Shown one piece after another: positions 7,277-15,199 of a stretch of DNA of 19,674 nt (its first letter is position 1; each line of letters opens with the position of its first letter). The notes beneath the pieces are model-generated. The model was not told the origin of the DNA. It worked only from the letters and a program-made list of their open reading frames with translations, and searched no databases. The DNA lies in contig JAIVGT010000210.1 of assembly GCA_020201485.1 (NCBI GenBank), positions 1 through 19,674 on the forward strand, read 5' to 3'. Origin of the DNA: Halobacteriales archaeon. Lineage in GTDB: Archaea; Thermoplasmatota; SW-10-69-26; JACQPN01; JAIVGT01. A program made the position numbers and the translations under genes.

Positions 7277-8179
7277 CTACGTGCTCGGCTTCGCCGGCAC
7301 GTTCGGGTTCACGACCTTGTAGATGACCTCACCCGTGATGCTGTACGTCCCGTTCGCGCCGGCGTAGAGCACGACGGCGAACTGGTACGTGCCGGGCTTC
7401 TTCAGGTCGCCCGCGCCGAGCGTCATGACCTCGTCCGCGCCGGGGGCCGGCTCGGTCGCCGCGGTCTGCGTCGTGTTCCCGTTCGGATCCTTGAGGGAGA
7501 AGTCGAAGTCGCTCGTCGGCTCCCCGGGGTGGAGCGTGAACTTCGCGCTCACCGGCACCACGGGGTAGCCCTGCACGAGGGCGCTGACGTTGAGGTCCTT
7601 CGTCTCCGTGTCCACGCCCGGCTGCATCGGCAGGCCGAGCAGGCCGCCCTGCAGCGCGCCGGTGACGTTGTACGTGACGTTGAACGTCTTCGTCGGCTCG
7701 GCGGCGATGACGATGTTCAGCACGTCGCTGAGTTGGTGGCTGTCGGTCACGGTCAGCGTGGTCGTGAACAGGCCGCCCAGGTCGGTGAAGGCGTGCTGGA
7801 CCGTCCGGCCGCTGCTGAACCCGCCATCGCCGAAGCTCCAGCGCCAGGACTGGACGCTCGCCGTGGCCTCGACCGCGGCGCTGTTCGCCGCGCTGAAGGT
7901 CAGGTTCGCGCCGCCCGTGACGAACACCGGGGCCGTGCGGTTCTCGGCGACGAAGTCGCTCTCGAAGGCGAGGGCGTTGCTGGCGTCGAACACCTGCATG
8001 CGCGCCACGGGCGGCTTGAACACGACGGGCGGGGTGTCGTTGAACCCGTCCTGGCCATCGGTGTCGGTCGGTGGGGGGTTGTTGTCGGCCGGGGGCGGGT
8101 TTGAGCTCGTGCAACCGGCGAGCGTCACGGCGACGAGAAGCAGCGCCAGGCCGAGGCAGCGAGCGCGGGAGAGCACCAT
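7277..8179 (-). CDS. PKD-domain lipoprotein
   Basis: A 300-residue surface protein. Residues 1-23 are a lipoprotein signal with lipobox TLAGC (Cys23 would be the lipid-attached first mature residue). A Pro/Asn/Asp-rich tether follows (24-50). A PKD domain spans roughly 85-160, with the hallmark WSFGDG at 114-119 and the closing LTVTDSHQLSD. The C-terminal part (about 200-290) has the SLKDPNGNT and KPGTYQFAVVLYAGANGTYS pattern of jelly-roll domains found after extracellular modules. It holds several N-x-S/T sequons. PKD domains mediate protein or carbohydrate contacts at archaeal cell surfaces; the specific role is unknown. It is divergent from the secreted protein at 8296, and an AT-rich CTTTTTC lies 30 nt before its ATG. 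Confidence 0.85.
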   Translation of the reverse strand: MVLSRARCLGLALLLVAVTLAGCTSSNPPPADNNPPPTDTDGQDGFNDTPPVVFKPPVARMQVFDASNALAFESDFVAENRTAPVFVTGGANLTFSAANSAAVEATASVQSWRWSFGDGGFSSGRTVQHAFTDLGGLFTTTLTVTDSHQLSDVLNIVIAAEPTKTFNVTYNVTGALQGGLLGLPMQPGVDTETKDLNVSALVQGYPVVPVSAKFTLHPGEPTSDFDFSLKDPNGNTTQTAATEPAPGADEVMTLGAGDLKKPGTYQFAVVLYAGANGTYSITGEVIYKVVNPNVPAKPST

Positions 8180-8207
8180 AGGACGCCTTCGGACGGTCGG
8201 CGTCCTT

Positions 8208-8214
8208 GAAAAAG
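8208..8214 (-). promoter_or_regulatory. TATA-like CTTTTTC of the PKD lipoprotein gene
   Basis: On the minus strand GGGCTTTTTC lies 30-35 nt before the ATG at 8179. The same GGCTTTTT core occurs upstream of ftcD. Position and shape fit a degenerate archaeal TATA element. Confidence 0.45.
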
Positions 8215-8256
8215 CCCTCGGTTGGTTCCTTGGAACGAGGCCGTGCCGACCCGGTG

Positions 8257-8265
8257 TACAAAAAG
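8257..8265 (+). promoter_or_regulatory. TATA-like TACAAAAAG of the secreted-protein gene
   Basis: TACAAAAAG lies 31-39 nt before the ATG at 8296, so the transcript would have a leader of at most about ten bases. It supports 8296 over the upstream in-frame start at 8206, which would place this promoter inside the coding region. Confidence 0.5.
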
Positions 8266-8295
8266 CTTCATGCCCTGGCGGGCGGTGGTCGAGCC

Positions 8296-9780
8296 ATGCG
8301 CTCGGCCTGCCTAGCCGTGCTGGTCGCCCTGCTGCTCGCTGCCCCCGCCTTCGGCCAGGACGCCGGATCGGGCTCGGACGATGCCGCCCGGCAGTCGCAG
8401 ACCATCACGATGTACGGGCACGTGTTCAACAACGGCTTCGATGCCCCGCAGCCGGCGAACACGTACGCGCCGGAGGGCGACGAGCTCACCGCGTTCTGGA
8501 ACGACGACAACTGCGGCGTGCTGCCCGTGGACGACCCGACGGTCGGCGTCCCGGTCTACGGCGGCTTCGCCCCGGGCGGGCCGGACTGCGACACGGACGC
8601 CATCAACAAGCTCGTCATCTTCCTGACCGCCGGGCCGGTGCAGGTCCACTCCTCCAACGACTTCAACGACACCGCGACCTTCTACTCCCTGCTCCACAAC
8701 GAGCACGGCCGGGCCAAGGACGTGTTCCTGGACACGACGAAGGACGTGCACGCCTGGTTCTACGCGGCCGCGGATTACTTCTCCTGGGCGCAGTTCTGCC
8801 CGGACGGGTTCGTGCCGGGCATCCTGCCCGATGTCACGTGCGAGTACCCGCCTTGGGCCTGGGACCCGGGCGTCATGCCGAACTTCGTCGTCGAGGCCAC
8901 GCTCTACATGGGCAGCCTGGGCGAGTACGGCCAGGGCGCGAGCGACCCGCCGCCCATCCACGAAGCCGTGACGAACGGCCAGGCCAAGGTCATCGCGCAC
9001 GGCGCGACCGACCCGCAGGACCTGCAGACGGGCCTGCCGGGCAGCCCGAACTCGCAGGAGTTCGACGTGAACCTGGGCAAGCCCCTCGTCGACGTCGTGC
9101 CCAAGGACCAGGACATCTTCCTCGTGTACTCGTGGTACGAGCAGGGCCCGAACGGGAAGATGGGCCTGAGCATGCAGCCCGCGCCGAGCATGAAGCCGTG
9201 GGCGGGCGAGCAGTACCCGGTGCGCTTCACCGTCCCGGTCAAGAACCCGGTGGACGTCGAGCTCGTCATCCCGCAGTTCATCCACGACAAGGCCCTCATC
9301 CACGGCGTGCTCAGCTCCCCCTGGGGCAGCTACGACGTGGACGTGGGCACGGTGCAGCTGGAGCTGCGCGACCCGAGCGGCCAATACCTGAGCCCGGAGC
9401 ACATCACGCGCGCCGGCGACTACAGCGTCGCGCACGGGGCGCACTTCAAGCCGGTGAACATCACGTGGGTCTGGGACTACAAGGCCGACCACGCTCGCCC
9501 CGGCACGTACAAGGCGCTCGTGAAGGGCTGCGACCGGGAAGCCATCTGCAGCAGCACCGAGGCAACGTTCACCATCAACGCCGACGGCAGCCCGGGCGAC
9601 TTCACCGTGGGCCGGAGCGGCCAGCAGACGGTGAGCGCGGGGCAGCTCGCGGGCCTGACCGGGCAGCCGCCGACGGAGGGCTCGTTCCATCCCGCCAACG
9701 CGGGCACGCACGCCACGCCCGGCTTGCCATTCGTGGCGCTGCTCGCGGTGCTCGCCTTGGTCGCGCTGCGCCGGCGCTAG
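8296..9780 (+). CDS. Secreted surface protein with PGF-CTERM-like C-terminal anchor
   Basis: A 494-residue protein of unknown function. It begins with a signal peptide (MRSACLAVLVALLLAAPAFG, cleavage near residues 20-22) and ends with ATPGLPFVALLAVLALVALR plus basic residues: a PG-x-x tripeptide-like motif, a hydrophobic helix and an Arg cluster. This is the layout of archaeal PGF-CTERM-type signals, which in related systems are cut and lipid-anchored by an archaeosortase. The mature part is acidic, rich in Asp, Pro and aromatics, with scattered cysteines. It looks like beta-rich domains (for example VQLELRDPSGQYLSPEHIT and ATFTINADGSPGDF), and a Gly/Thr/Pro-rich stretch precedes the anchor. 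The ATG at 8296 is favoured by the signal peptide and promoter. Its TAG is the same CTAG used by the convergent cyclodeaminase gene. Confidence 0.8.
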   Translation: MRSACLAVLVALLLAAPAFGQDAGSGSDDAARQSQTITMYGHVFNNGFDAPQPANTYAPEGDELTAFWNDDNCGVLPVDDPTVGVPVYGGFAPGGPDCDTDAINKLVIFLTAGPVQVHSSNDFNDTATFYSLLHNEHGRAKDVFLDTTKDVHAWFYAAADYFSWAQFCPDGFVPGILPDVTCEYPPWAWDPGVMPNFVVEATLYMGSLGEYGQGASDPPPIHEAVTNGQAKVIAHGATDPQDLQTGLPGSPNSQEFDVNLGKPLVDVVPKDQDIFLVYSWYEQGPNGKMGLSMQPAPSMKPWAGEQYPVRFTVPVKNPVDVELVIPQFIHDKALIHGVLSSPWGSYDVDVGTVQLELRDPSGQYLSPEHITRAGDYSVAHGAHFKPVNITWVWDYKADHARPGTYKALVKGCDREAICSSTEATFTINADGSPGDFTVGRSGQQTVSAGQLAGLTGQPPTEGSFHPANAGTHATPGLPFVALLAVLALVALRRR

Positions 9781-10382
9781 GCGCGGGCCCGGGCGAGCAG
9801 GCGATCCGCCTCGGGCTCCAAGGGCGCGAGCTGGGCGCGCAGCTGCTCCGCGCGCTTCGGCTCCATGCTTGGCAGGTTCGCGAGCACGTTGCGCCGCGCG
9901 CCTTCGAAGCAGCTCCAGGCGAGCAGGGCGGCGACGACCGCGTCGCTGCGGGCGTTCGGGTTGGCCAGCTTCGCGCACCGCTCCGCGATGCGCGCCGCCT
10001 CGACCGCGGCTTGCGCGGTGCGCAGCGGGACCTCCGCCGCGTGCAGCGCGGCCTGCTCGATGGCGCGCTTGCGCTCCGCCTGCTCCGGCTGCGTGGCCTT
10101 GGGCAGCTTCATGGCGCGGACGAAGCCCTCGTACGCCGCGCTGTCCGCGTCCGCGAGGCGCAGCAGGTCCGCGCGCAAGGCGCGCACCTGGGGGACGAGC
10201 GGGGCCAGCTCGGCCTCCACGCCCGCGAACTTCTCCCGGCCCAGGGTCAGGCCGAGCACCATCTCGCTGAGCGCGCAGCTCATCGCCCCGCTCAGGGCGC
10301 TCGCCGTGCCCCCGCCCGGCGCGGGCGCGGGGCTGGCGAGGTGGTCGAGCACGTTCTCGAAAGGCAGGGAGCCCCAGCTCAC
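9777..10382 (-). CDS. Formimidoyltetrahydrofolate cyclodeaminase (separate FTCD C-domain)
   Basis: A 201-residue stand-alone version of the cyclodeaminase half of mammalian FTCD. It converts 5-formimino-tetrahydrofolate to 5,10-methenyl-tetrahydrofolate and ammonia. The family signature near the N-terminus, FENVLDHLASPAPAPGGGTA (PGGG at 22-25), is followed by the helical SGAMSCALSEMVLGLTLGR segment and by the LANPNARSDAVVAALLAW block of the dimeric helical fold. The start is a GTG at 10382 whose GTGA overlaps the TGA of ftcD, so translation is coupled to the transferase, which feeds it substrate. The stop lies on a CTAG palindrome shared with the opposite gene. The length is normal for the family. 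Confidence 0.92.
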   Translation of the reverse strand: MSWGSLPFENVLDHLASPAPAPGGGTASALSGAMSCALSEMVLGLTLGREKFAGVEAELAPLVPQVRALRADLLRLADADSAAYEGFVRAMKLPKATQPEQAERKRAIEQAALHAAEVPLRTAQAAVEAARIAERCAKLANPNARSDAVVAALLAWSCFEGARRNVLANLPSMEPKRAEQLRAQLAPLEPEADRLLARARA

Positions 10383-11284
10383 GTCGGCTCGCCCTCCCAC
10401 ATGCGCAGCTCCAGGATCTGCTCCTTCGGCCGGAACCCGGTGAGCCTGAGGTAGAAGTCCGCGGCTTGCAGCAATGCTTCCAGGGGCACGAGGCCCACGA
10501 CCTCGCTGCCGATGACGTTCACGCCGTGCCGCTCCGCCTCGGTGCGCACCGCCTCGAACACGCGGTGCATGGGCGTGCCGCGGAAGTCGGTGAGGTTCAT
10601 GCTCACCTGCACGCACTGCTGGTCCTGCAGGTCCACGCCCATGGCCTTGACGTAGCGGAAGCCGCCGCTGCTCTGGCGCACGCCGCGGGCGATGGTGTCC
10701 GCGATGCGCTTGTCCCGCGTGCCGAGGTTGATGTTGAAGGCGATGAGGGGCCCGCGCGCGCCGACGACGGTCGCGCCTGCCGTAGGGTGCAGGCCTTCGC
10801 CCACGTCGGGCTTGCGCGCCGGGTCGGTGCGCACGGCCTCCTTCAGGCCTTCGTACTGGCCCTTGCGGATGGCTTCGAGGTTGCGCCGCTCCTCCCGCAG
10901 CGCCGCGGCCTCGTAGAAGTACACCGGCACCTGGAGCTCGCTCCACAGGCGCTCGCCCAGGCGGTGCGCGAGCTTCACGCAGTCCTCCATCGTCGCGCCG
11001 CTGATGGGCACGAAGGGCACGACGTCCACCGCGCCGATGCGGGGGTGCTCGCCCTTGTGCTGGTTCAGGTCGATGCGCTCCACGGCGATGCGCGCCCCGG
11101 CGAGCGCGGCGCGCAGGCAGGCCTCGGGCTCGCCGACGAACGTGACGACCGAGCGGTGGTGGTCCTTGTCCGACTCCACGCCGAGCACGCGCACGCCCTC
11201 GCTGCGGATGGCCTGCACGATGGCCTCGACGACCTTCGGGTCGCGTCCCTCGCTGAAGTTCGGGACGCACTCCACCAGCGCCAT
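10379..11284 (-). CDS. ftcD: Glutamate formimidoyltransferase
   Basis: A 301-residue enzyme that moves the formimino group of N-formimino-L-glutamate to tetrahydrofolate, releasing glutamate: the last step of histidine breakdown in this cluster. It starts with the hallmark MALVECVPNFSEGRDPKVVE, then DKDHHRSVVTFVGEP, then HKGEHPRIGAVDVVPFVP, where the histidine near residue 80 corresponds to the likely catalytic His82 of the porcine enzyme. Further conserved parts are GVDLQDQQCVQVSMNLTDF and the C-terminal EVVGLVPLEALL. It covers the whole transferase module (about 300 residues), with the cyclodeaminase as a separate overlapping gene rather than a fusion. The ATG at 11284 is supported by a TATA-like GGCTTTTTG about 24 nt upstream. 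Confidence 0.95.
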   Translation of the reverse strand: MALVECVPNFSEGRDPKVVEAIVQAIRSEGVRVLGVESDKDHHRSVVTFVGEPEACLRAALAGARIAVERIDLNQHKGEHPRIGAVDVVPFVPISGATMEDCVKLAHRLGERLWSELQVPVYFYEAAALREERRNLEAIRKGQYEGLKEAVRTDPARKPDVGEGLHPTAGATVVGARGPLIAFNINLGTRDKRIADTIARGVRQSSGGFRYVKAMGVDLQDQQCVQVSMNLTDFRGTPMHRVFEAVRTEAERHGVNVIGSEVVGLVPLEALLQAADFYLRLTGFRPKEQILELRMWEGEPT

Positions 11285-11306
11285 GGGGGGCGGACACCCA
11301 GGCTGG

Positions 11307-11313
11307 CAAAAAG
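11307..11313 (-). promoter_or_regulatory. TATA-like CTTTTTG of ftcD
   Basis: On the minus strand GGCTTTTTGCC lies 24-29 nt before the ftcD ATG, close to the spacing expected for a leaderless archaeal transcript. The core matches that of the PKD lipoprotein promoter at 8208-8214. Confidence 0.45.
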
Positions 11314-11534
11314 CCTTCCGCGTGCAGGTCAAGCCCGTTTCGCTACCGGCGGTGGCGATACATGGAAGCCCGGGCAGGACCCAGGGTGGTGCGAGGTGAA
11401 TGGCCGGATGACAGAACCAACCGGAAGCACCGTGGCCAGCCGTTTCACCCGCATCGCGTTGATCCTCTCGCCCTGAGGCAGGAGCCGCTGGCGGGGCCAC
11501 CGCGCGGAGCCTCCGTGCCTCCCGAGGCGCGTCG

Positions 11535-11552
11535 CGCATGCCATGGCGTGCG
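11535..11552. repeat. Imperfect 18-bp palindrome in the ftcD-hutI gap
   Basis: CGCATGCCA is followed directly by TGGCGTGCG. The halves are inverted repeats with eight of nine positions paired; the exception is a T/G position. It could be an operator for a dimeric regulator of the divergent genes, but GC-rich DNA yields such palindromes by chance. Confidence 0.3.
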
Positions 11553-11688
11553 TCGCCCTTCGGGAGCGGAGCGCTCGCGCCGCACCCGCGCCTGTCCGGG
11601 CATCGTGCATCGCAACGCGAACGCGCCGGTCCGCCACGGGCCGGCACCGCGCGCACCCGGGCCACCAGCCCCCGCGTGCGCCCTCTGG

Positions 11689-11699
11689 TTTTTCCATAC
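11689..11699 (+). promoter_or_regulatory. TATA-like T-rich patch before hutI
   Basis: TTTTTCCATAC is the only AT-rich stretch in the last part of the gap and lies 31-41 nt ahead of the hutI GTG at 11730. This suggests a short or absent leader. Confidence 0.4.
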
Positions 11700-11729
11700 C
11701 TTCATGCCCCGCGCGCGCGCTGACCGCGC

Positions 11730-12986
11730 GTGTCCCCCGCCAAGGCCGCGTCGTGCGACCTGCTCATCACGAACGCCGCCGAGGTCCTCACCCTGTCGCG
11801 CGGCGCGCTGCCGCGCTGCGGCGAGGACCAGCAGGACCTCGGCCTGGTGCGGAACGCGAGCGTCGCCATCAAGGGCGGCAAGGTGCTGCAGGTGGCCCCG
11901 GCGGCGAAGCTGAAGGGCCTCAAGGCGAAGCGGCGCATCGACGCGGAGGGCATGGTCGTGCTGCCTGGCTTCGTGGACGCGCACACGCACCTCGTGTTCG
12001 CCGGGCACCGCGCGCGCGAGGTCGAGCTGAAGGCGGCCGGTCGCAGCTACCAGGACATCGCCCGCGACGGCGGGGGCATCCTGAGCACGGTCGAGGCCAC
12101 GCGCGCCGCGAGCAAGGCCGAGCTCGTCGGGCTGGCGCGGGAACGCTTGGGGCGCATGCTCGCGCTGGGCACGACCACGGCCGAGGTCAAGAGCGGCTAC
12201 GCCCTGACCCCGGATGGCGAGGTGAAGCTCCTCGAGGTGATCCGGGAGCTGCAGCGCAAGCAGCCGGTCATGCTCGTGCCGACGTTCCTCGGCGCGCACG
12301 CCGTGCCCGAAGGCGGGGACGCGGATGCCTACATCAACCAGCTCATCGAGGAGGCGCTGCCCCGCGTGGCGAAGGGGGATCTGGCGCGGTTCTGCGACGT
12401 GTTCCTGGAGCAGGGCTACTTCGACGCGACGCAGGCGCGCCGCTTGCTCAAGGCGGCCCAGCGCCACGGGCTGCGGGTGAAGGTGCACGCGGACGAGTTC
12501 TCCCGGTGCGGCGGGGCGGAGCTGGCGGTGGAGCTGGGCGCGGCGAGCGCGGACCACCTGCTGAAGGCGAGCGACCGCGGCCTGCGCGAGCTGGCCCGCA
12601 CGAAGACGCCGGCCGTCCTGCTGCCGAGCACGCCCTGGGCCAACCTGCTCAAGGGCTACGCCGACGCGCGGCAGATGGTGGGCTACGGCGTTCCCGTCGC
12701 GCTGGGCAGCGACCTCAGCCCCGGGGCGTGGAACGAGAGCATGCTCCTGGCCTGCCAGCTCGCGGTGTACAACATGGGCCTGCTGCCGAGCGAGGCCATC
12801 GTCGCCGCGACCATCAACGCCGCGTGCGCCATCGGCATGGAGCAGGAGGTGGGCAGCCTGGAGCCCGGGAAGCGCGCCGACCTGCTCATCGCCGACGTGG
12901 AGACGTGGCACGAATTGTGCTACCGGCTGGGGAGCAACCCCATCGCGCTCGTGCTCAAGGACGGGAAGGTCGTCGCGGAGAACTAG
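11730..12986 (+). CDS. hutI: Imidazolonepropionase
   Basis: A 418-residue amidohydrolase-fold enzyme that opens the ring of 4-imidazolone-5-propionate to give N-formimino-L-glutamate. Metal ligands are visible: HTH at 85-87 in GFVDAHTHLVFAGHRA, His253 in VKVHADEFS and Asp328 in ALGSDLSPGAW. The family-specific RDGGGILSTVEATRAAS and TTTAEVKSGYALT segments that bind the substrate are intact, as is the C-terminal GSLEPGKRADLLI strand. The length is typical (about 405-420). The GTG at 11730 begins just upstream of the composite beta-sandwich domain and follows an AT-rich promoter patch. It is on the opposite strand from the other hut genes, and its TAG stop shares a CTAG with the convergent EamA fragment. 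Confidence 0.95.
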   Translation: MSPAKAASCDLLITNAAEVLTLSRGALPRCGEDQQDLGLVRNASVAIKGGKVLQVAPAAKLKGLKAKRRIDAEGMVVLPGFVDAHTHLVFAGHRAREVELKAAGRSYQDIARDGGGILSTVEATRAASKAELVGLARERLGRMLALGTTTAEVKSGYALTPDGEVKLLEVIRELQRKQPVMLVPTFLGAHAVPEGGDADAYINQLIEEALPRVAKGDLARFCDVFLEQGYFDATQARRLLKAAQRHGLRVKVHADEFSRCGGAELAVELGAASADHLLKASDRGLRELARTKTPAVLLPSTPWANLLKGYADARQMVGYGVPVALGSDLSPGAWNESMLLACQLAVYNMGLLPSEAIVAATINAACAIGMEQEVGSLEPGKRADLLIADVETWHELCYRLGSNPIALVLKDGKVVAEN

Positions 12987-13564
12987 GCGGGCTCGGCGTG
13001 CGCCGTGATGGCGACCCACGTCCCGAGCAGCACGAGCGCCCCGCCGCCGAGGAAGAGCGGCTCGACGCCCTCGGAGAGCACGACCGCGCCGAGCAGCACC
13101 GCCACGAGCGGGCTGAGCACCGTCTGGTAGCTCACGCGCGTGGCCGGCCAGCGCTGCAGGAGCCAGGCCCAGAGCAGGAACGCGCTTCCCCCAATGACGA
13201 TGAGGTAGGCGAGCGCGAGGAGCGCGGATTCGTCGGGCGGCAGGACCGGGACGCGTGCCACGAGCACCAGGGGCAGCAGGGCGATGGCGCTCGCGCCCGT
13301 GGCGATGGCGTTCAGCGCGATGGGCCCGACATCGTGCGCGAAGCGCTTGAACAGCATCGTGCCGGCCGCGGAGCAGAGGATGGCCAGGAGCACGGCGGCG
13401 AGCGAAGGCAGCGGGGCATCGGCGCTGAGCTTCGCCCAGAACACCACGATCAGGCCGAGCGCCGCGACCAGCCCGCCTGCGATGCGCCGCGCGCTGAGCG
13501 GCTCGCCCGCGAGGAAGCGCGCCGCGCCCAGCGTGACCACGGTCGGGTAGATGCCCCACAACAC
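12983..13564 (-). CDS. EamA/DMT-family transporter, N-terminally truncated
   Basis: The readable product (193 residues from GTG 13564) has about seven hydrophobic helices with the DMT pattern, including FLAGEPLSARRIAGGLVAAL (end of the first EamA repeat) and LSPLVAVLLGAVVLSEGVEP (end of the second). Complete members have ten helices and about 290-300 residues, so the first three helices are missing. Upstream, the same frame reads WSGTAAVLWGIYP. An ATG at 13619, right after the hutH stop, opens a different frame (MRDGKAWAAFGG) that joins it if one base is shifted near 13583. So the gene is truncated and perhaps frameshifted, probably a relic. The family exports or imports small metabolites; the substrate is unknown. 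Its TAG shares a CTAG with hutI. Confidence 0.7.
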   Translation of the reverse strand: MLWGIYPTVVTLGAARFLAGEPLSARRIAGGLVAALGLIVVFWAKLSADAPLPSLAAVLLAILCSAAGTMLFKRFAHDVGPIALNAIATGASAIALLPLVLVARVPVLPPDESALLALAYLIVIGGSAFLLWAWLLQRWPATRVSYQTVLSPLVAVLLGAVVLSEGVEPLFLGGGALVLLGTWVAITAHAEPA

Positions 13565-13619
13565 CGCGGCCGTGCCGCTCCATGCCGCCGAACGCGGCCC
13601 ACGCCTTGCCGTCGCGCAT

Positions 13620-15167
13620 CTACCACAGCTCGCCCACGGCTTGCTCCACCGCGCGCAGCACCTCGCCCTTGACCACCGCTTCCCGCGCCGCGTCCAGGTC
13701 GGGCTTGAGGTAGCGGTCCTGCTCCAGGCGGGGCACGCGGGCGCGCACCGCGTCCAGGCCGGCCTGCGTGCCCTTCGCCGGCCTCAGGGGCTTGCGGAAC
13801 TCCAAGGCTTGCGCCGCGCACACGAGCTCGATGGCGACGATGGTGCGCACGTTGTCGAGGATGCGCTGCACGTGCAGGGCCATGCCCATGCCCATGCTCA
13901 CGTGGTCCTCCTGGTTTGCGCTCGTCGGGATGCTGTCCGCGGGCAGGGGCCAGCTCAGCGCCTTGTTCTCGTTCACGAGCGCGGCCGCGGTGTACTGCGG
14001 GATCATCAGCCCGCCGTTGAGCCCGCTCTCCTCGACGAGGAACGGGGGCAGGCCGTGGCTGAGCTTCGCGTCGAGGAGCCGGGCCGTGCGCCGCTCGCTG
14101 AAGCCGCCGACCGCGGCCAGCGCCGGTGCCATGCTGGCCAGGGCGAGCGCGACCGGCTGGCCGTGGAAGTTGCCGCCGCTCACGACCTCGTCGCCGAGCA
14201 CGAGGGGGTTGTCCGTGGCGCTGTTCATCTCCACCTGCAGAACCTCCTCGGCGTTCTTCAGCACGTCGAGCGTCGCGCCCAGGACCTGGGGGATGCAGCG
14301 CAGCGTGTACGGGTCCTGCACCGGGTCGTGCCCGTCGCTGTGCTGCGTGCGATGGGAGGCGATGACGCCGCTGCCTTCGAGGAGGGTGCGCAGGTTGCGG
14401 GCCACGGCGCGCTGCCCGGCGTGCGGGCGCGCGTCGTGCAGGCGCGCGTCGAACTGCTTGTCCGTGCCGAGGAGCGCTTCGAGGCTCATGGCGCTGGCGA
14501 TCTGCGCGTCCTGCAGCAGGCGCTGCGCGACGTGCACCGCGAGCACGCCGAGCGCGGTCATGGCCTGCGTGCCGTTGATGAGGCTCAATCCCTCCTTCGC
14601 CTGGAGCACGAAGGGCGGCAGGCCGGCCTTCTGCAGCGCTTGCTGTGCCGGGACCTTCTTGCCCTTGACCCACGCCTCGCCCTCGCCCATCATGCCGAGC
14701 GCGAGGTGGGCCAGCGGCGCGAGGTCGCCGCTCGCGCCCACGCTCCCCTGGCAGGGCACGTCCGGGTGCACCTGCACGTCGAGCATGCGCGCGATGTGCT
14801 GCAGGAGCTCGGGGCGCACGCCGCTCACGCCCTTCGCCAGCGCGTTGAGCCGGAGGAGCATCATCGCCCGGACCTCGTCCTCGCGCAGGCTGGGCCCGGT
14901 GCCGGCGGCCGTGCTCAGGATGAGGTTGCGCTGGAGCTGCGCCGCCTGCTGCGGGCTGACGCGCTTGTGCGCGAGCTCGCCGAAGCCGGTCGTGACGCCG
15001 TACACGGTCGCGCCCGACTTGACGAGGCGCTCGACCACGGCGCGGCTGCGCTGCACGCGCTCCATCGCCTGGGGGTTGACCTCGACCGGGGCCTTGCGCC
15101 GCGCCACGCGGAGCACGTGCTCGATGGTGAGGGTCGCGCCGTCCACCACGACCGCCTTGTCCGCCAC
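13620..15167 (-). CDS. hutH: Histidine ammonia-lyase
   Basis: A 515-residue enzyme that eliminates ammonia from L-histidine to form urocanate, the entry step of the pathway. The tripeptide that cyclises to the MIO cofactor is Ala145-Ser146-Gly147 within CQGSVGASGDLAPLAHLAL. The catalytic tyrosine motif YGVTTGFGEL starts at Tyr56. The conserved VQDPYTLRCIPQVLGA, NSATDNPLV, GGNFHGQPVA and TSANQEDHVSMG blocks are all present, the last being characteristic of HutH over phenylalanine/tyrosine lyases. The length matches the family (about 500-515). The GTG at 15167 gives the expected N-terminal VVVDGATLTIEHV and has CTTATCC about 25-30 nt upstream. It ends with TAG directly before the truncated transporter. 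Confidence 0.96.
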   Translation of the reverse strand: MADKAVVVDGATLTIEHVLRVARRKAPVEVNPQAMERVQRSRAVVERLVKSGATVYGVTTGFGELAHKRVSPQQAAQLQRNLILSTAAGTGPSLREDEVRAMMLLRLNALAKGVSGVRPELLQHIARMLDVQVHPDVPCQGSVGASGDLAPLAHLALGMMGEGEAWVKGKKVPAQQALQKAGLPPFVLQAKEGLSLINGTQAMTALGVLAVHVAQRLLQDAQIASAMSLEALLGTDKQFDARLHDARPHAGQRAVARNLRTLLEGSGVIASHRTQHSDGHDPVQDPYTLRCIPQVLGATLDVLKNAEEVLQVEMNSATDNPLVLGDEVVSGGNFHGQPVALALASMAPALAAVGGFSERRTARLLDAKLSHGLPPFLVEESGLNGGLMIPQYTAAALVNENKALSWPLPADSIPTSANQEDHVSMGMGMALHVQRILDNVRTIVAIELVCAAQALEFRKPLRPAKGTQAGLDAVRARVPRLEQDRYLKPDLDAAREAVVKGEVLRAVEQAVGELW

Positions 15168-15190
15168 GCCCGCGGCAACAGGCGCTTGCA

Positions 15191-15197
15191 GGATAAG
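15191..15197 (-). promoter_or_regulatory. TATA-like CTTATCC of hutH
   Basis: On the minus strand AACCCTTATCCTGC lies 24-30 nt before the hutH GTG at 15167. The CTTATC core and spacing repeat those upstream of the secreted ORF at 1901. Confidence 0.45.
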
Positions 15198-15199
15198 GG

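Larger units (their letters stand above)
11285..11729. other. Divergent intergenic region between ftcD and hutI
   Basis: These 445 bp separate two divergently transcribed histidine-degradation genes. I see a promoter-like element at each end (11307-11313 for ftcD, 11689-11699 for hutI) and an imperfect 18-bp palindrome at 11535-11552. No ORF here has the strong G/C third-position bias of the real genes, and I recognise no RNA gene. The length is large for this compact region, so regulatory sites or a small RNA are possible but not shown. Confidence 0.5.

Noticed and set aside
11362..11913. ORFs across the ftcD-hutI gap
   Set aside because: Their products are low-complexity Arg/Pro/Ala-rich, end inside hutI in the wrong frame and lack coding bias.
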